Translations under genes and position numbers: made by a program | Part shown: positions 25,836 through 37,755 of the stretch, piece by piece | How the letters are laid out: every line of letters begins with the position of its first letter | Position numbering within the stretch: position 1 is the stretch's first letter | From: Altererythrobacter sp. | Lineage (GTDB): Bacteria; Pseudomonadota; Alphaproteobacteria; Sphingomonadales; Sphingomonadaceae | Assembly: GCA_016793865.1 (NCBI GenBank) | Contig: JAEULJ010000003.1 | Coordinates: 124,001-188,000 of the forward strand | Length of the DNA: 64,000 nt | Direction of reading: 5' to 3' | The notes under the pieces: generated by a model | The model's database searches: none | What the model saw: the letters and a program-made list of their open reading frames with translations, nothing else | Told to the model about the DNA's origin: nothing

Positions 25836-27677
25836 ATGACGGCATTCACGAATGATCTCACCCGCCGCCAGGCCCTTGCTGGGCTTGGCGGCGTTTCTGT
25901 CCTTGCCCTGGGCGGCTGCGCGAGCGTGCCCCGCGCCACCGCCGGCGACGTGGGCGCGCTGCTCGACGATATCGCCTGGAACCTGATGCAGCACGAGCCC
26001 GAGCGGGCCACGGGCCTGGGCGTGGACACCGGCTCGCACGCAGGGCTGCGCAGCCGGCTCGAGGATCAGTCAGCGGCCGGCCAGGCAGCCTATGCCCGGA
26101 CCCTGCGCGCCGATCTTGCCCGGGTGCGCGCGGTCGATCGCGCCGGGCTCGATGCCGACACGCTCACCAGCCTGGAAGTCGTGCAGAGCGCCTATGCCAC
26201 CGCGCTAGACGGTTTCGCCCTTCCCTATGGAGACGTGGCGGTGGGGAGCTGGCGCAACACCCCCTATGTCGTGATCCAGAACGTCGGGACCTATCTCGAC
26301 ATGCCGCGCTTCCTCGATTCCACCCAGCCGCTGGCGAATGCGGCCGACGGCGAGGCCTATCTCGCGCGGCTCCAGGCGATGCCGGCGGTGCTGGATGGCG
26401 AGCTCGAGCGGATGCGGAGCGCGCGCGCGATGGGCGTCGTCCCCCCCGGCTTCCTGATCGACAAGGCGATTACCGCGATGGAGGCGACCATTGCCGATGC
26501 GCGCAAGGACGGCGGCGGCTCGCTGGCGGCGCCGCTGACGCGCGAGGCGGCGAAGATCGGCGAGGGGCCGGCGCGGCGCGGCGCCGCGATCGCCACGGGG
26601 CCGGTGGTCGCCGCGCTCGAGCGCCAGCTCGCGGAGCTGAGGGTAGAACGGGCGGTGGCCGGGGAAAAGGCCGGCATATGGGCCCAGCCGCGCGGCGATG
26701 AATGGTATGCTTGGTCCCTGCGCGCCACCACCACCACGGCGATGACGCCGGACGAGATCCACCAGCAGGGGCTCGACGAGCTGGCCGCGCTCCACGCGCG
26801 CATGGACCCGATCCTGCGCCGCATCGGCTATACGAGCGGCAGCGTGGGCGAACGGATGCAGGCGCTGAGCGACGATCCGCGCTACAAGTTCGCCGAGGGC
26901 GATCCCGGCCGCAAGCAGATCATGGATTTCCTCGATGAACGGGTGGCCTGGATCAAGGCTCAGATGCCCCGCGCCTTCGGCAAGCCGGTCGATCCGAAGA
27001 TGGAGATACGCCGTCTTCCCCCGGCCGAGGAGATCGGGGCGCCAGGAGCCTATGGCGGCGCGGGCAGCAAGGACGGCAGCATCCCGGGGCGGATGTGGAT
27101 CAACCTGCGCTCCACCGATCTGCACCGCCGCTACGATCTCGCCGATCTCGCTTATCACGAAACCATTCCCGGCCATGTGTGGGAAGGCGAATACTCCAAT
27201 CGCCTGCCAATGATCCGCTCGATCCTGGCCTTCGGGGCGTTCTCGGAAGGGTGGGCGCTCTATGCCCAGCAGCTCGCCGACGAGCTGGGTGCCTATGATG
27301 GCTTCGAGGTGGGCCAGCTCGGCTATCTCCAGTCGCTCGCCTTCCGCGCCTGCCGGCTGGTCGTGGACACCGGGCTCCACCGCAAGCGCTGGACACGCGA
27401 GCAGGCCCGCGCATTCTTCGTCGAGCGCAACGGCTCCAAACCCGAGGAGGTGGCGAGCGAGGTCGATCGTTATTGCAGCTGGCCGGGCCAGGCCTGCGGC
27501 TACAAGATCGGCCACAGCGAAATCCTGCGCCAGCGCGCCCGCGCGCAGGCCGCGCTTGGCATGCGCTTCGACGGCAAGGGCTTCAACGACGCGGTGATCC
27601 TGGGCGGCAACGCCCCGCTTGATGTGATGGCGAAGAACGTGGATCGCTATGTCGCGCGGGCAGGCGCGTCGGGCTGA
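25836..27677 (+). CDS. DUF885-family putative metallo-carboxypeptidase, exported lipoprotein
   Basis: 613 residues. The N-terminus TRRQALAGLGGVSVLALGGC combines a twin-arginine motif with a lipobox, suggesting Tat export and lipid attachment. The long helical body is the DUF885 fold, with the zinc motif LAYHETIPGHVWEGEY and the following EGWALYAQQLADELGAYD, as in M32-like carboxypeptidases. The C-terminal part YCSWPGQACGYKIGHSEILR is highly characteristic. Role probably degradation of peptides in the periplasm, inferred from the family. It is followed by another metallopeptidase-like gene 58 bp downstream on the same strand. Confidence 0.92.
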   Translation: MTAFTNDLTRRQALAGLGGVSVLALGGCASVPRATAGDVGALLDDIAWNLMQHEPERATGLGVDTGSHAGLRSRLEDQSAAGQAAYARTLRADLARVRAVDRAGLDADTLTSLEVVQSAYATALDGFALPYGDVAVGSWRNTPYVVIQNVGTYLDMPRFLDSTQPLANAADGEAYLARLQAMPAVLDGELERMRSARAMGVVPPGFLIDKAITAMEATIADARKDGGGSLAAPLTREAAKIGEGPARRGAAIATGPVVAALERQLAELRVERAVAGEKAGIWAQPRGDEWYAWSLRATTTTAMTPDEIHQQGLDELAALHARMDPILRRIGYTSGSVGERMQALSDDPRYKFAEGDPGRKQIMDFLDERVAWIKAQMPRAFGKPVDPKMEIRRLPPAEEIGAPGAYGGAGSKDGSIPGRMWINLRSTDLHRRYDLADLAYHETIPGHVWEGEYSNRLPMIRSILAFGAFSEGWALYAQQLADELGAYDGFEVGQLGYLQSLAFRACRLVVDTGLHRKRWTREQARAFFVERNGSKPEEVASEVDRYCSWPGQACGYKIGHSEILRQRARAQAALGMRFDGKGFNDAVILGGNAPLDVMAKNVDRYVARAGASG

Positions 27678-27735
27678 CCGGGTCCTTCCGGCATCCCTGC
27701 CAATGCAGCTTGCCGGTCGAGGGAAGGAGGGGCGA

Positions 27736-29301
27736 ATGAGGCAATGGATTGCCCTGGCGGCCGCCGCCGCGCTGGCCGCGCCGGCGCAGGCCGCGTGGCA
27801 CAAGGCGGAAAGCCCGCATTTCGTGGTCTATGCCGACGACAGCCCGCGCGACATCGCCAGGTTCGCGGAAATCCTGGAGCGGTTCCACGCGGCGATGCAG
27901 CTCATCACCGGTAGAAAGGACGTGGTGCCGTCGCCATCGAACCGCGTGGTGATCTTCGCCGTCGGCAGCGAGAATCGCGTCCAGAGGCTGGCGGGAGACA
28001 CCTCCCGGAACGTTGCCGGCTTCTACATCCCGCGCGCCGGTGGCTCGCGCGCTTTCGTGCCGAACATCTCGTTCGGGTCCGGGGAGAACGACTTCTCGCT
28101 GATCGTGCTGTTGCACGAATACGCCCATCATTTCCTGCTATCCACCAGCCGCTATGCCATGCCGCGCTGGATGAACGAAGGCGCCGCCGAATTCTTCGCC
28201 TCGGCCAAGTTCGGCCGGGATGGCTCGGTGGGGATCGGGCGTCCCGCCATCCACCGCGCCGCCGACCTCGCCTATGCCGACGACGTCACGGTGCAGGAGC
28301 TTCTCGACCAGAAGCTTTACGACAAGCGCAAGAGCAGCCGCCACGATGCGTTCTATGGCCGGTCCTGGGCGCTGTACCACTATCTGACGTTCGACGAGCT
28401 GCAAGATGGCCCGCGCAAGGGACAGCTGTCGCGCTATGCCACTGCGATCGCGCGCGGGAAGTCCGAGATGGAGGCCGCGACCGATGCATTCGGCGATCTG
28501 AAGAAACTGGAAAAGGACCTCGACGCCTATGTCTCGCGCGCGAGGATGAGCTATTTTCACCTGACTGCGGAGAAGGTTCCCTCCGCCCCCGTGGCGGTAA
28601 CGGCGCTGAGCGTCGGCGAAGGGGCGGTCATGCCGCTGCACATCCAGTCGCAACGCGGCGTCTCGCGAGAGGAAGCGCTCGCGCTGGCGCCCCAACTGCG
28701 GGCGGGGGCCGCGAGATATCCCGATGATGCGGGCGTGCTGGCCGCGCTGGCCGAGGCGGAGTACGATGCCGGCAACGATCAGCCGGCCATTGCGGCGGCC
28801 GACAAGGCGATCGCGCTCGACCCGTCGCGCGTCAACGCCCATGTCCAGAAGGGCTATGCCATGTTCCGCCTGGCCGGCGATGCGCCGGCGGACAAGCAGG
28901 CGGCGGCCTTCAGGGCGGCGATGAAGCCGTTTGAAGCGCTCAACATGATCGAGAACGATCACCCGCTGCCGCTGATCTACCTTTACCGCAGCTATGTGGA
29001 GCGCGGCGCGGAGCCGCCCGAACTGGCACGGCACGCGCTGGAGCGCGCGTCCGAGCTGGCGCCCTTCGACCGCGGCCTCGCCTTTCAGACTGCGCTGATG
29101 CAGGCGGGCGAAGGCAAGATCGAACTGGCGAAGTTATCCCTGGAGGCGCTGGCGGCAAATCCCCACGGCGGCCGGCTGGCGACCGCGGCCAGCAAGCTTG
29201 CCGAGGAGATCGGCAAGCTGCCCGAAGGCACGCCCTGGACGGGTCCTGCCCGAATGGTTGAGGACGATGGCACGCAAGGAGACCCCGAGAGCGACAAGTA
29301 G
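27736..29301 (+). CDS. Exported DUF1570-like zinc peptidase with TPR repeats
   Basis: 521 residues. Signal peptide MRQWIALAAAAALAAPAQAA. The N-terminal domain has WHKAESPHFVVYADD and the zinc motif LLHEYAHHFLLSTSRYAMPR (H127, E128, H131), followed by WMNEGAAEFFA, the usual third-ligand segment of gluzincins. The C-terminal half has TPR-like repeats (AIAAADKAIALDPSRVNAHV and others). Substrate unknown. ATG 27736 is preceded by GGAGG at 5 nt. It probably shares transcription with the DUF885 gene. Confidence 0.85.
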   Translation: MRQWIALAAAAALAAPAQAAWHKAESPHFVVYADDSPRDIARFAEILERFHAAMQLITGRKDVVPSPSNRVVIFAVGSENRVQRLAGDTSRNVAGFYIPRAGGSRAFVPNISFGSGENDFSLIVLLHEYAHHFLLSTSRYAMPRWMNEGAAEFFASAKFGRDGSVGIGRPAIHRAADLAYADDVTVQELLDQKLYDKRKSSRHDAFYGRSWALYHYLTFDELQDGPRKGQLSRYATAIARGKSEMEAATDAFGDLKKLEKDLDAYVSRARMSYFHLTAEKVPSAPVAVTALSVGEGAVMPLHIQSQRGVSREEALALAPQLRAGAARYPDDAGVLAALAEAEYDAGNDQPAIAAADKAIALDPSRVNAHVQKGYAMFRLAGDAPADKQAAAFRAAMKPFEALNMIENDHPLPLIYLYRSYVERGAEPPELARHALERASELAPFDRGLAFQTALMQAGEGKIELAKLSLEALAANPHGGRLATAASKLAEEIGKLPEGTPWTGPARMVEDDGTQGDPESDK

Positions 29302-29320
29302 CGGCCCGCTCTGGCGCCCG

Positions 29321-30274
<954 letters not shown>

Positions 30275-30413
30275 TCTCCCTCCGGCTGCGCATCGCTCGG
30301 CGCAGTCCTGTTAACGTTCACACGTTATCGTCGCGGTGGGTTCGCGGCAAGGCCCGGAGAAGGCGCCGGTCGCAGCGGGACGCAGGCTGGTCGCCATGGC
30401 AGGGGCGGTCTGG

Positions 30414-30443
30414 GGCCCCGGTCCGCGTGACGCGGCCGGGGCC
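30414..30443. terminator. Large hairpin 3' of pckA
   Basis: GGCCCCGG (30414-30421) pairs with CCGGGGCC (30436-30443) and CCGCG (30423-30427) with CGCGG (30431-30435), with a single-base bulge and a TGA loop: 13 G/C-rich pairs. It lies 40 bp after the pckA stop on the minus strand. No T-run. The rest of 30275-30482 shows no gene. Confidence 0.5.
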
Positions 30444-30482
30444 TCCCCTCTCCAACCGATAGGTTGCGTCGCCGGGCGGAGC

Positions 30483-32093
<1,611 letters not shown>

Positions 32094-32298
32094 GCGAACA
32101 ATCTCCTGCACGATAATGGCGTATCGGGCGCGCTGCCCAGTGCCGCGCATTCGTATGCGCTCGGCTCGCGCCGCGCATAGTGCGGGCGGCCGGTCGCGTC
32201 AATTTTGGGCTTGAGAGAGCCGCTTAGCGGCGGGGCGGATGAAGGGTCCGGTGCCTGCCGCGTTGAATTGGGACAGGGTTGGGCCTAATCCCCGCGGC

Positions 32299-33057
32299 AT
32301 GGATGCCGAGGCCACCACCCCCGCCAGCGAAACCGGCCCAGGAGCGCGCCCGATCGTCGCCCTGGTCGATGACGACAGGAACATCCTCACCACGCTGTCG
32401 ATCGCGCTCCAGGCGGAAGGCTTTGCTACCCGTCTCTATTCCGACGGAGAGGCGGCGCTCGTGGCCCTGCTGGAGGTTCCACCCGATATAGCGGTGTTCG
32501 ACATCAAGATGCCGCGGATGGACGGCATGGAGCTGCTGCGCCGCCTGCGCGCCCACAGCGCGCTGCCGGTGATCTTCCTGACCAGCAAGGACGACGAAGC
32601 CGACGAGGAGGCGGGGCTGGAACTGGGGGCGGACGATTACATCGCCAAGCCCTTCAGCCTGCGGCTGCTGATCGCGCGCATCCGCGCGATCCTGCGGCGC
32701 GGCGAGGCCCGGGCCGCGTCCGGGGTTGGGGAAGGTGCCGGCGACACGGCCCCGCAGGCAATCGAGCGCGGCCGCCTGACCATGGACCCCGCGCGCCATC
32801 ATGTGACCTGGGACGGCCGGGCCGTCAGCCTGACCGTCACCGAGTTCCTGCTGCTGGAGGCGCTCGCCGCCCGCCCCGGCGTCATCAAGAGCCGCAACCA
32901 GCTCATGGACGCCGCCTATACCGAGGATGTCTTCGTCGACGACCGGACAGTGGACAGTCACATCAAGCGTATGCGGCGCAAGTTCCGCAGCGTCGATCGC
33001 GAGTTCGCCGCCATCACCACGCTCTATGGGGCGGGCTACAGCTTCACCGATGGCTGA
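32299..33057 (+). CDS. chvI: Response regulator ChvI (OmpR family)
   Basis: 252 residues. Receiver domain with acidic DDD (24-26), phosphoacceptor D68 ([12 protein letters not shown]), T95 and K117 ([11 protein letters not shown]). OmpR-type winged helix: [20 protein letters not shown] and [13 protein letters not shown] to GYSFTDG. In alphaproteobacteria ChvI acts with ChvG on envelope, acid and host-related genes. The start at 32299 lacks a strong ribosome site; an in-frame ATG at 32239 would add 20 residues. It overlaps chvG by 8 bp. The 205-bp gap to pckA contains a 13-bp palindrome (32219-32231). Confidence 0.94.
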   Translation: MDAEATTPASETGPGARPIVALVDDDRNILTTLSIALQAEGFATRLYSDGEAALVALLEVPPDIAVFDIKMPRMDGMELLRRLRAHSALPVIFLTSKDDEADEEAGLELGADDYIAKPFSLRLLIARIRAILRRGEARAASGVGEGAGDTAPQAIERGRLTMDPARHHVTWDGRAVSLTVTEFLLLEALAARPGVIKSRNQLMDAAYTEDVFVDDRTVDSHIKRMRRKFRSVDREFAAITTLYGAGYSFTDG

Positions 33058-34627
33058 TCGCGCGTCCGTCGCGCGGCTCCTGGGCTCGGGCGCGTTCACC
33101 TGGCCGCGCGGCCCCTCGCTCACCAGCCGCATCCTGATGGTGAATGTGCTGCCGCTGGTGCTGCTTGGCGGCGGGGTCATCTATCTCGACGTCTATCGCA
33201 AGCAGTTGCTCGACGAACGCTTCAAGCTGGCGCTGGTGGAGGCACAGATCATCGCCGAGGCGCTGGCGGGCGCCAGCAACGCGCGCCAGGCGGCGCTGCT
33301 GATCCAGCTCGGCAAGGAACAGAAGCTGCGCCTGCGGCTCTACGATGGCCGGGGCCGGCTGGAGTCCGACAGCTTCGTGCTCGCCCCGCCCAGCTTCACC
33401 ATGGCCGATCCGGCCGCCCAGAGCGACCGGCACGGATTCGCCCGTACGCTCGACGAATGGTCCGACCGGCTGGTGGGTGCCCCGCCCCTGCCGCTCTATG
33501 TCGAGCCAAAGGTCGATTCCATCGCCGCCTGGCCCGAACTTACCCGCGCCAAGGATGAAAGCCTGACTCAGATCGTGCTGCGCAGCGCGCCCGATCGCAG
33601 CCATGTCATCAACGCGGCCGCGCCCGTGGGGCTGAGGGGCGAAACGCTGCTGCTGACGCGCAACCCGACCGACATCGTGGATGCGGTGCGTCGCGCGCGC
33701 AGCGCGGTGTTCCTGGCGGTGCTGGCGGCGCTGGCGGTGTCCACCCTGCTCTCGCTGTTCCTGGCGCGGACCATCGTCAATCCGCTGCGCACGCTGGTGC
33801 GCTCCGCGATCCGCGTGCGGCAGGGGCGCGACCGCCAGGTCGAGGTTCCACGCCTGCCGCAGCGCGGCGACGAGATCGGCCTGCTGGCGCGCACCATCTC
33901 CGACATGACCGCCGCGCTGCGCCACCGGATCGACGCGGTCGAAAGCTTCGCCGCCGATGTCGCGCACGAGATCAAGAACCCGCTCGCCTCGCTCCGCAAC
34001 GCCACCGAGACACTGGGCCGGGTCGAGGATCCCGCGCTGCGCGCCGAGCTGATTTCCATCGCGCGCCACGATGTCCGCCGGATCGACCGACTGGTCAGCG
34101 AGATTTCCGACGCCAGCCGGGTCGATGCCGAACTCAGCCGCGCGACCTTCGAGGAGGTGGATCTGCTCGCCCTCACCCGCGCCATCGTCGGCAACCGCGA
34201 GGATCGCGACCAGAACGCGGGGCATCCGATCCGCATCGAGAGCGCCGCAGAGCCCGTCACCGTGATGGCCGAGCCGTCTCGTCTGGAGCGGGTGATCGTC
34301 AACCTGCTGGACAACGCCGTGTCGTTCTCGCCACCGGCGGGCGAGGTGACGATCGCGATCCTGCGGGACGGCGGCATGGTCTCGCTCAGCGTCATCGACG
34401 CGGGGCCCGGCATCGCCGAGGACCGGCGCGAGCTGGTGTTCCGGCGCTTCCATTCCCTGCGCCCCGAAGGCGAGGACTTCGGCAATCATTCGGGCCTTGG
34501 CCTCGCCATCGGGCGCGCCATCGCCGAGGCGCATGACGGGACGCTGACGGCGGCGGACCGCACCGACGGGCAGCCCGGTGCCCGCATGGTGCTGGTCCTG
34601 CCCGCCGCCGAGCGCGCACGGCGGTGA
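33050..34627 (+). CDS. chvG: Sensor histidine kinase ChvG
   Basis: 525 residues. Membrane helices at about 28-46 and 218-240 enclose a periplasmic sensor domain (stimulus domain rich in charged residues). HAMP follows (about 240-292), then the H-box [17 protein letters not shown] (H306), N-box [12 protein letters not shown], and G-boxes [12 protein letters not shown] and [18 protein letters not shown]. It phosphorylates ChvI. The gene is translationally coupled to chvI and to hprK (4-bp overlap). Rhizobial orthologues are restrained by a periplasmic protein, ExoR, which is not visible here. Confidence 0.94.
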   Translation: MADRASVARLLGSGAFTWPRGPSLTSRILMVNVLPLVLLGGGVIYLDVYRKQLLDERFKLALVEAQIIAEALAGASNARQAALLIQLGKEQKLRLRLYDGRGRLESDSFVLAPPSFTMADPAAQSDRHGFARTLDEWSDRLVGAPPLPLYVEPKVDSIAAWPELTRAKDESLTQIVLRSAPDRSHVINAAAPVGLRGETLLLTRNPTDIVDAVRRARSAVFLAVLAALAVSTLLSLFLARTIVNPLRTLVRSAIRVRQGRDRQVEVPRLPQRGDEIGLLARTISDMTAALRHRIDAVESFAADVAHEIKNPLASLRNATETLGRVEDPALRAELISIARHDVRRIDRLVSEISDASRVDAELSRATFEEVDLLALTRAIVGNREDRDQNAGHPIRIESAAEPVTVMAEPSRLERVIVNLLDNAVSFSPPAGEVTIAILRDGGMVSLSVIDAGPGIAEDRRELVFRRFHSLRPEGEDFGNHSGLGLAIGRAIAEAHDGTLTAADRTDGQPGARMVLVLPAAERARR

Positions 34628-35058
34628 CCACGGACCTGCTAGCCAATGTCACCTGCGTCGCGGTGGCGGGACGCGGGCTCCTGATCGAAGGGCCGCCCGG
34701 CAGCGGCAAGTCGCGCCTCGCACTGGCGCTCATCGATCGCGGCGCGGTGCTGGTGGGCGATGACGGCGTGCGGCTGGAGCGCCGCGGCGAGCGGATGTGG
34801 GCCCATCCCCCGCCCCATATCGCCGGCCGGATCGAGATTCGCGGCGTGGGGATCGCCACCCTGCCCACTGCCTCGGCGCCGCTGTGCCTGGCCCTCGCGC
34901 TGGACGAGCCGCCCGGGCGGCTTCCCGAGCCGGTGTTGACGGAGCTGGCGGGCATCCCCCTGCCCCGCCTGGCCTTCGGGGCACCCGGCCAGGATGCCCT
35001 GTGCGCCGAATGGGCGTTGCGGCTGCACGGACTGCCTTCTCCCGGCGATTTCGCGTGA
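34624..35058 (+). CDS. hprK: HPr kinase/phosphorylase, short alphaproteobacterial form
   Basis: 144 residues, starting with GTG that overlaps the chvG stop by 4 bp. It keeps the P-loop IEGPPGSGKSRLALALIDRG (23-30 core) and the following DDGVRLERRGERMWAHPPPH. The N-terminal domain of the Firmicute enzyme is missing, as usual in alphaproteobacteria. It is expected to phosphorylate the Ser of HPr encoded in the same operon, linking PTS state to ChvI/ChvG or other regulators. The role comes from studies of other alphaproteobacteria and is inferred here. Confidence 0.92.
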   Translation: MTTDLLANVTCVAVAGRGLLIEGPPGSGKSRLALALIDRGAVLVGDDGVRLERRGERMWAHPPPHIAGRIEIRGVGIATLPTASAPLCLALALDEPPGRLPEPVLTELAGIPLPRLAFGAPGQDALCAEWALRLHGLPSPGDFA

Positions 35059-35065
35059 ACGCACC

Positions 35066-35084
35066 GCCGGGCCTTTCCCCCGGC
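35066..35084 (+). other. Hairpin between hprK and rapZ
   Basis: GCCGGG (35066-35071) and CCCGGC (35079-35084) with a 7-nt loop lie in the only sizeable gap (54 bp) inside this part of the operon. It could be an RNA-processing or attenuation point between hprK and rapZ. No T-run. Confidence 0.35.
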
Positions 35085-35112
35085 CGCCGCGACTGACAAG
35101 ACTTCGCTCGTG

Positions 35113-36027
35113 ATGTCCGAATCGCCCATTCCCGAACCGCGCGTGCTGATGGTCACCGGCATGTCCGGCGCGGGCAAGTCCACCGCGCTGGAGATGCTGG
35201 AGGATCTGGGCTGGGAAACCATCGACAATGCGCCGGTGCGACTGCTCGAGGGACTGCTGTCCGCCGCCCCGCCCGCCGACACACCGCTCGCCATCGGCAT
35301 CGATTCGCGCACCCGGGGCTACGATCCGGCGGCCATACTGGCGCAGCTCGACGCGGTGATCGCGTCCGGCCGCGCCGGCGCGGGCATCCTGTTCCTCGAC
35401 GCCAACAGCGCCGCCATCGAGCGCCGCTACAACGAGACGCGCCGCCCCCACCCGCTAGCGCGCGGGCGCCCGGTGGCCGACGGCATCAAGGCCGAGCGCG
35501 AACTGCTGGAGCCGCTGCGGGCGCGCGCCGAGATGGTGATCGACACCAGCGACTATGCCGCCAACCAGCTCCAGCAGGTGATCCGCAGCCATTTCGCGGG
35601 CGAGGCGCGCGGGCAGATGACGCTGACCATCACCAGCTTCGGCTTTGCCCGCGGGATGCCGCCGCTGGCCGATCTGGTGTTCGACATGCGCTTCCTCGAC
35701 AATCCGCACTGGGACCCCGAGCTGCGCGCGCAGACCGGGCTGGACGCGCCGGTTGGCGCACATATCGAGGCCGATCCGCCCTTTGCGCCCGCTTTCTCGC
35801 GCATCCGCGATCTGCTGCTGGAGCTGCTGCCGCATTACGCGGCGCAGGGCCGGGCCTATCTTGCCATCGCCTTCGGCTGCACCGGTGGACGGCACCGCTC
35901 GGTCTATACCGCCCGCCGGATGGCGGAGGCGCTGCGCGAGGCTGGCTATGATCCCACGGTGATCCACCGCAACCTGCCCGCTGCTCAGGGTGTCCCGCCC
36001 GAAGGCAGTCCGCCGCAGGCCGGTTGA
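35113..36027 (+). CDS. rapZ: RNase adapter protein RapZ
   Basis: 304 residues (ATG 35113; a GTG lies one codon upstream). P-loop VTGMSGAGKSTALEMLEDLG (16-23 core), then WETIDNAPVRLLEGLL, the segment RRYNETRRPHPLA, and the C-terminal signature IAFGCTGGRHRSVYTARRMA. In enterobacteria RapZ guides RNase E to GlmZ and so controls glucosamine-6-phosphate synthase. In alphaproteobacteria it also sits among PTS regulatory genes, as here, with a less defined role. Binding of nucleotide and of amino-sugar phosphate is known for the family. Confidence 0.94.
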   Translation: MSESPIPEPRVLMVTGMSGAGKSTALEMLEDLGWETIDNAPVRLLEGLLSAAPPADTPLAIGIDSRTRGYDPAAILAQLDAVIASGRAGAGILFLDANSAAIERRYNETRRPHPLARGRPVADGIKAERELLEPLRARAEMVIDTSDYAANQLQQVIRSHFAGEARGQMTLTITSFGFARGMPPLADLVFDMRFLDNPHWDPELRAQTGLDAPVGAHIEADPPFAPAFSRIRDLLLELLPHYAAQGRAYLAIAFGCTGGRHRSVYTARRMAEALREAGYDPTVIHRNLPAAQGVPPEGSPPQAG

Positions 36028-36104
36028 CTTGCCGCCCGCCCCCGGACTAGGCAACCGCTCTCGCGTGCCATGACAGCCCTGCACCTCACCGGACCCACCT
36101 GCGG

Positions 36105-36533
36105 ATGATCGGCCTGATCCTCGTCACTCATGGGCGGCTGGCGGAGTATTTCGTCGAGGCGATGGAGCATGTCGTGGGCGGCCAGGAGGCCATCGCCACC
36201 ATCTGCATCGGCCCCAGCGACGACATGGAGCAGCGCCGGCAGGACATCGCCGACGCCATCGCCGATGTCGATTCGGGCCAGGGTGCCATCATCCTCACCG
36301 ATCTGTTCGGCGGCACGCCCTCCAACCTCGCCATCTCGCTGCTGGAGACGGGGCGGGTGGAGGTGATCGCCGGGATCAACCTACCGATGCTCATCCGCCT
36401 CGCCGGCGCGCGCAAGGCGATGAGCGTGGTGGAGGCGGTGCACGCCGCGCAGACCGCCGGCCGCACCTACATCACCGTGGCCAGCGAATTCCTCGGCCAC
36501 GACGCCGCCGCCCCGCGCAAGGCCGCCTCTTGA
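36105..36533 (+). CDS. PTS EIIA component, mannose/PTS-Ntr regulatory type
   Basis: 142 residues. EIIA-Man fold: MIGLILVTHGRLAEYFVEAM with the phosphorylatable His9, then ILTDLFGGTPSNLAISLLET. No EIIB or EIIC genes adjoin, so it is a regulatory rather than transport component, as in other alphaproteobacterial incomplete PTS systems. Its stop overlaps the TTG start of HPr by 4 bp. Phosphate would come from EI-Ntr (PtsP) through HPr; ptsP is not in the window. Confidence 0.94.
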   Translation: MIGLILVTHGRLAEYFVEAMEHVVGGQEAIATICIGPSDDMEQRRQDIADAIADVDSGQGAIILTDLFGGTPSNLAISLLETGRVEVIAGINLPMLIRLAGARKAMSVVEAVHAAQTAGRTYITVASEFLGHDAAAPRKAAS

Positions 36534-36808
36534 GCGAGGCGCGGGGCACCCTCACGGTCGTCAACCAGCGGGGTCTCCATGCCCGCGCCAGCGCCAAATT
36601 CGTCACCGCAGTCGCCGAACTGCCCTCCAGCGTCTCGGTACGCGTGGCCAAGGGCGGGGTGGAGGCGGCGGGCGGCTCGATCCTGGGCCTGATGATGCTG
36701 GGCGCCGCCAAGGGCGACACCATCGAGGTCATCGTCAGCGGCGAAGGGCGCGAGGCGGTGCTGGCCCAGCTCAGCGCCATGGTCGAGGACGGCTTCGGGG
36801 AGAGCTGA
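36530..36808 (+). CDS. ptsH: Phosphocarrier protein HPr
   Basis: 92 residues, starting with TTG in a TTGA overlap with the EIIA stop. Active-site His17 lies in QRGLHARASAKF; the regulatory Ser50 lies in GGSILGLMMLGAAKGD, the site HPr kinase modifies. It is the phosphate carrier between EI and EIIA and the target of the HprK encoded four genes upstream. The rare TTG start plus overlap suggests its level is tied to EIIA translation. Confidence 0.95.
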   Translation: MSEARGTLTVVNQRGLHARASAKFVTAVAELPSSVSVRVAKGGVEAAGGSILGLMMLGAAKGDTIEVIVSGEGREAVLAQLSAMVEDGFGES

Positions 36809-37653
36809 TGTCATCGTCTCCGCAGCCGCCCGGCGAGACGGCGCCGGTCTCCGGCCGCCGCCGGATCACCGGCTTTTCCAACCCCACCGTCAAGGCGATC
36901 CGCGCCCTGCGCGACAAGAAGCATCGCAAGGGCGCGGGCCGTTTCCTGGCCGAGGGGCTGCGCCTGCTCACCGATGCGCGCGCCAGCGGCCATCTGCCCG
37001 AAGTGCTGGTGCTGTCTGACGCGCGCGACCCCCATCCACTGCTCGCGGAGCTGGAAGCGGCGGTGACGGCAACGGGCGGCGAGGTGCTGGAGACCACGCC
37101 CGACATCCTCTCCAAGATCACCGGCAAGGACAATCCGCAAGGCGTGGCCGGGGTGTTCGCGGAGTTCGACACCTCGCTCGCCGCGATCGACCGGGCCGGT
37201 GCCGACATCTGGCTGGTGGCGCAGGCGCTGCGCGACCCCGGCAATCTGGGCACCATGCTGCGGACCGGCGATGCCATCGGCGCGGGCGGGCTGATCCTGA
37301 TCGACGACTGCGCCGACCCCTTCGGCGTCGAGGCGGTGCGCGCCAGCATGGGCGCGGTGTTCACGCAGAGGATTGCGCGCGCGCCGTGGGAGGAGTTCCT
37401 GCCCTGGCTGCGCGGCGGAGCGGGCCAGCTCGTCGCCGCGTCCCTGCGCGATGCGCGGCCCTATCGCGAGGCACCCTATGCCGCCCCCTGCTTCATCCTC
37501 GTCGGCAACGAGAGCCGGGGGCTTCCCGAAGACTACGAGATGGCCTGCGACCTGCGCGTGACCATGCCGATGAAGGGCCGCGCCGACAGCCTGAATGCGG
37601 CGGTCGCGGCGGCGGTGCTGGGCTATGAGGTGCTGGCGGGGCTGGGGCGGTGA
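36808..37653 (+). CDS. TrmH/SpoU-family RNA 2'-O-methyltransferase
   Basis: 281 residues. The N-terminal substrate-binding part (NPTVKAIRALRDKKHRKGAG and FLAEGLRLLTDARA) is followed by the knotted SPOUT domain: motif 1 ALRDPGNLGTMLRTGDAIGA, motif 2 PCFILVGNESRGLPEDYEM and motif 3 VTMPMKGRADSLNAAVAAAV. Closest known type is the rRNA ribose methyltransferase RlmB/TsnR-like group; the exact target is not predictable. Start overlaps the HPr stop by 1 bp, so it is the last gene of the chvI operon. Confidence 0.92.
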   Translation: MSSSPQPPGETAPVSGRRRITGFSNPTVKAIRALRDKKHRKGAGRFLAEGLRLLTDARASGHLPEVLVLSDARDPHPLLAELEAAVTATGGEVLETTPDILSKITGKDNPQGVAGVFAEFDTSLAAIDRAGADIWLVAQALRDPGNLGTMLRTGDAIGAGGLILIDDCADPFGVEAVRASMGAVFTQRIARAPWEEFLPWLRGGAGQLVAASLRDARPYREAPYAAPCFILVGNESRGLPEDYEMACDLRVTMPMKGRADSLNAAVAAAVLGYEVLAGLGR

Positions 37654-37755
37654 GCATTTACATCGCGACATCCCTGCGACCGCGAGTCACTTCGCTGAAC
37701 TAAGTCGCAACCATTTCGACTTACTGCGCCCGAGGTAACGTACGGGAATGCGACG

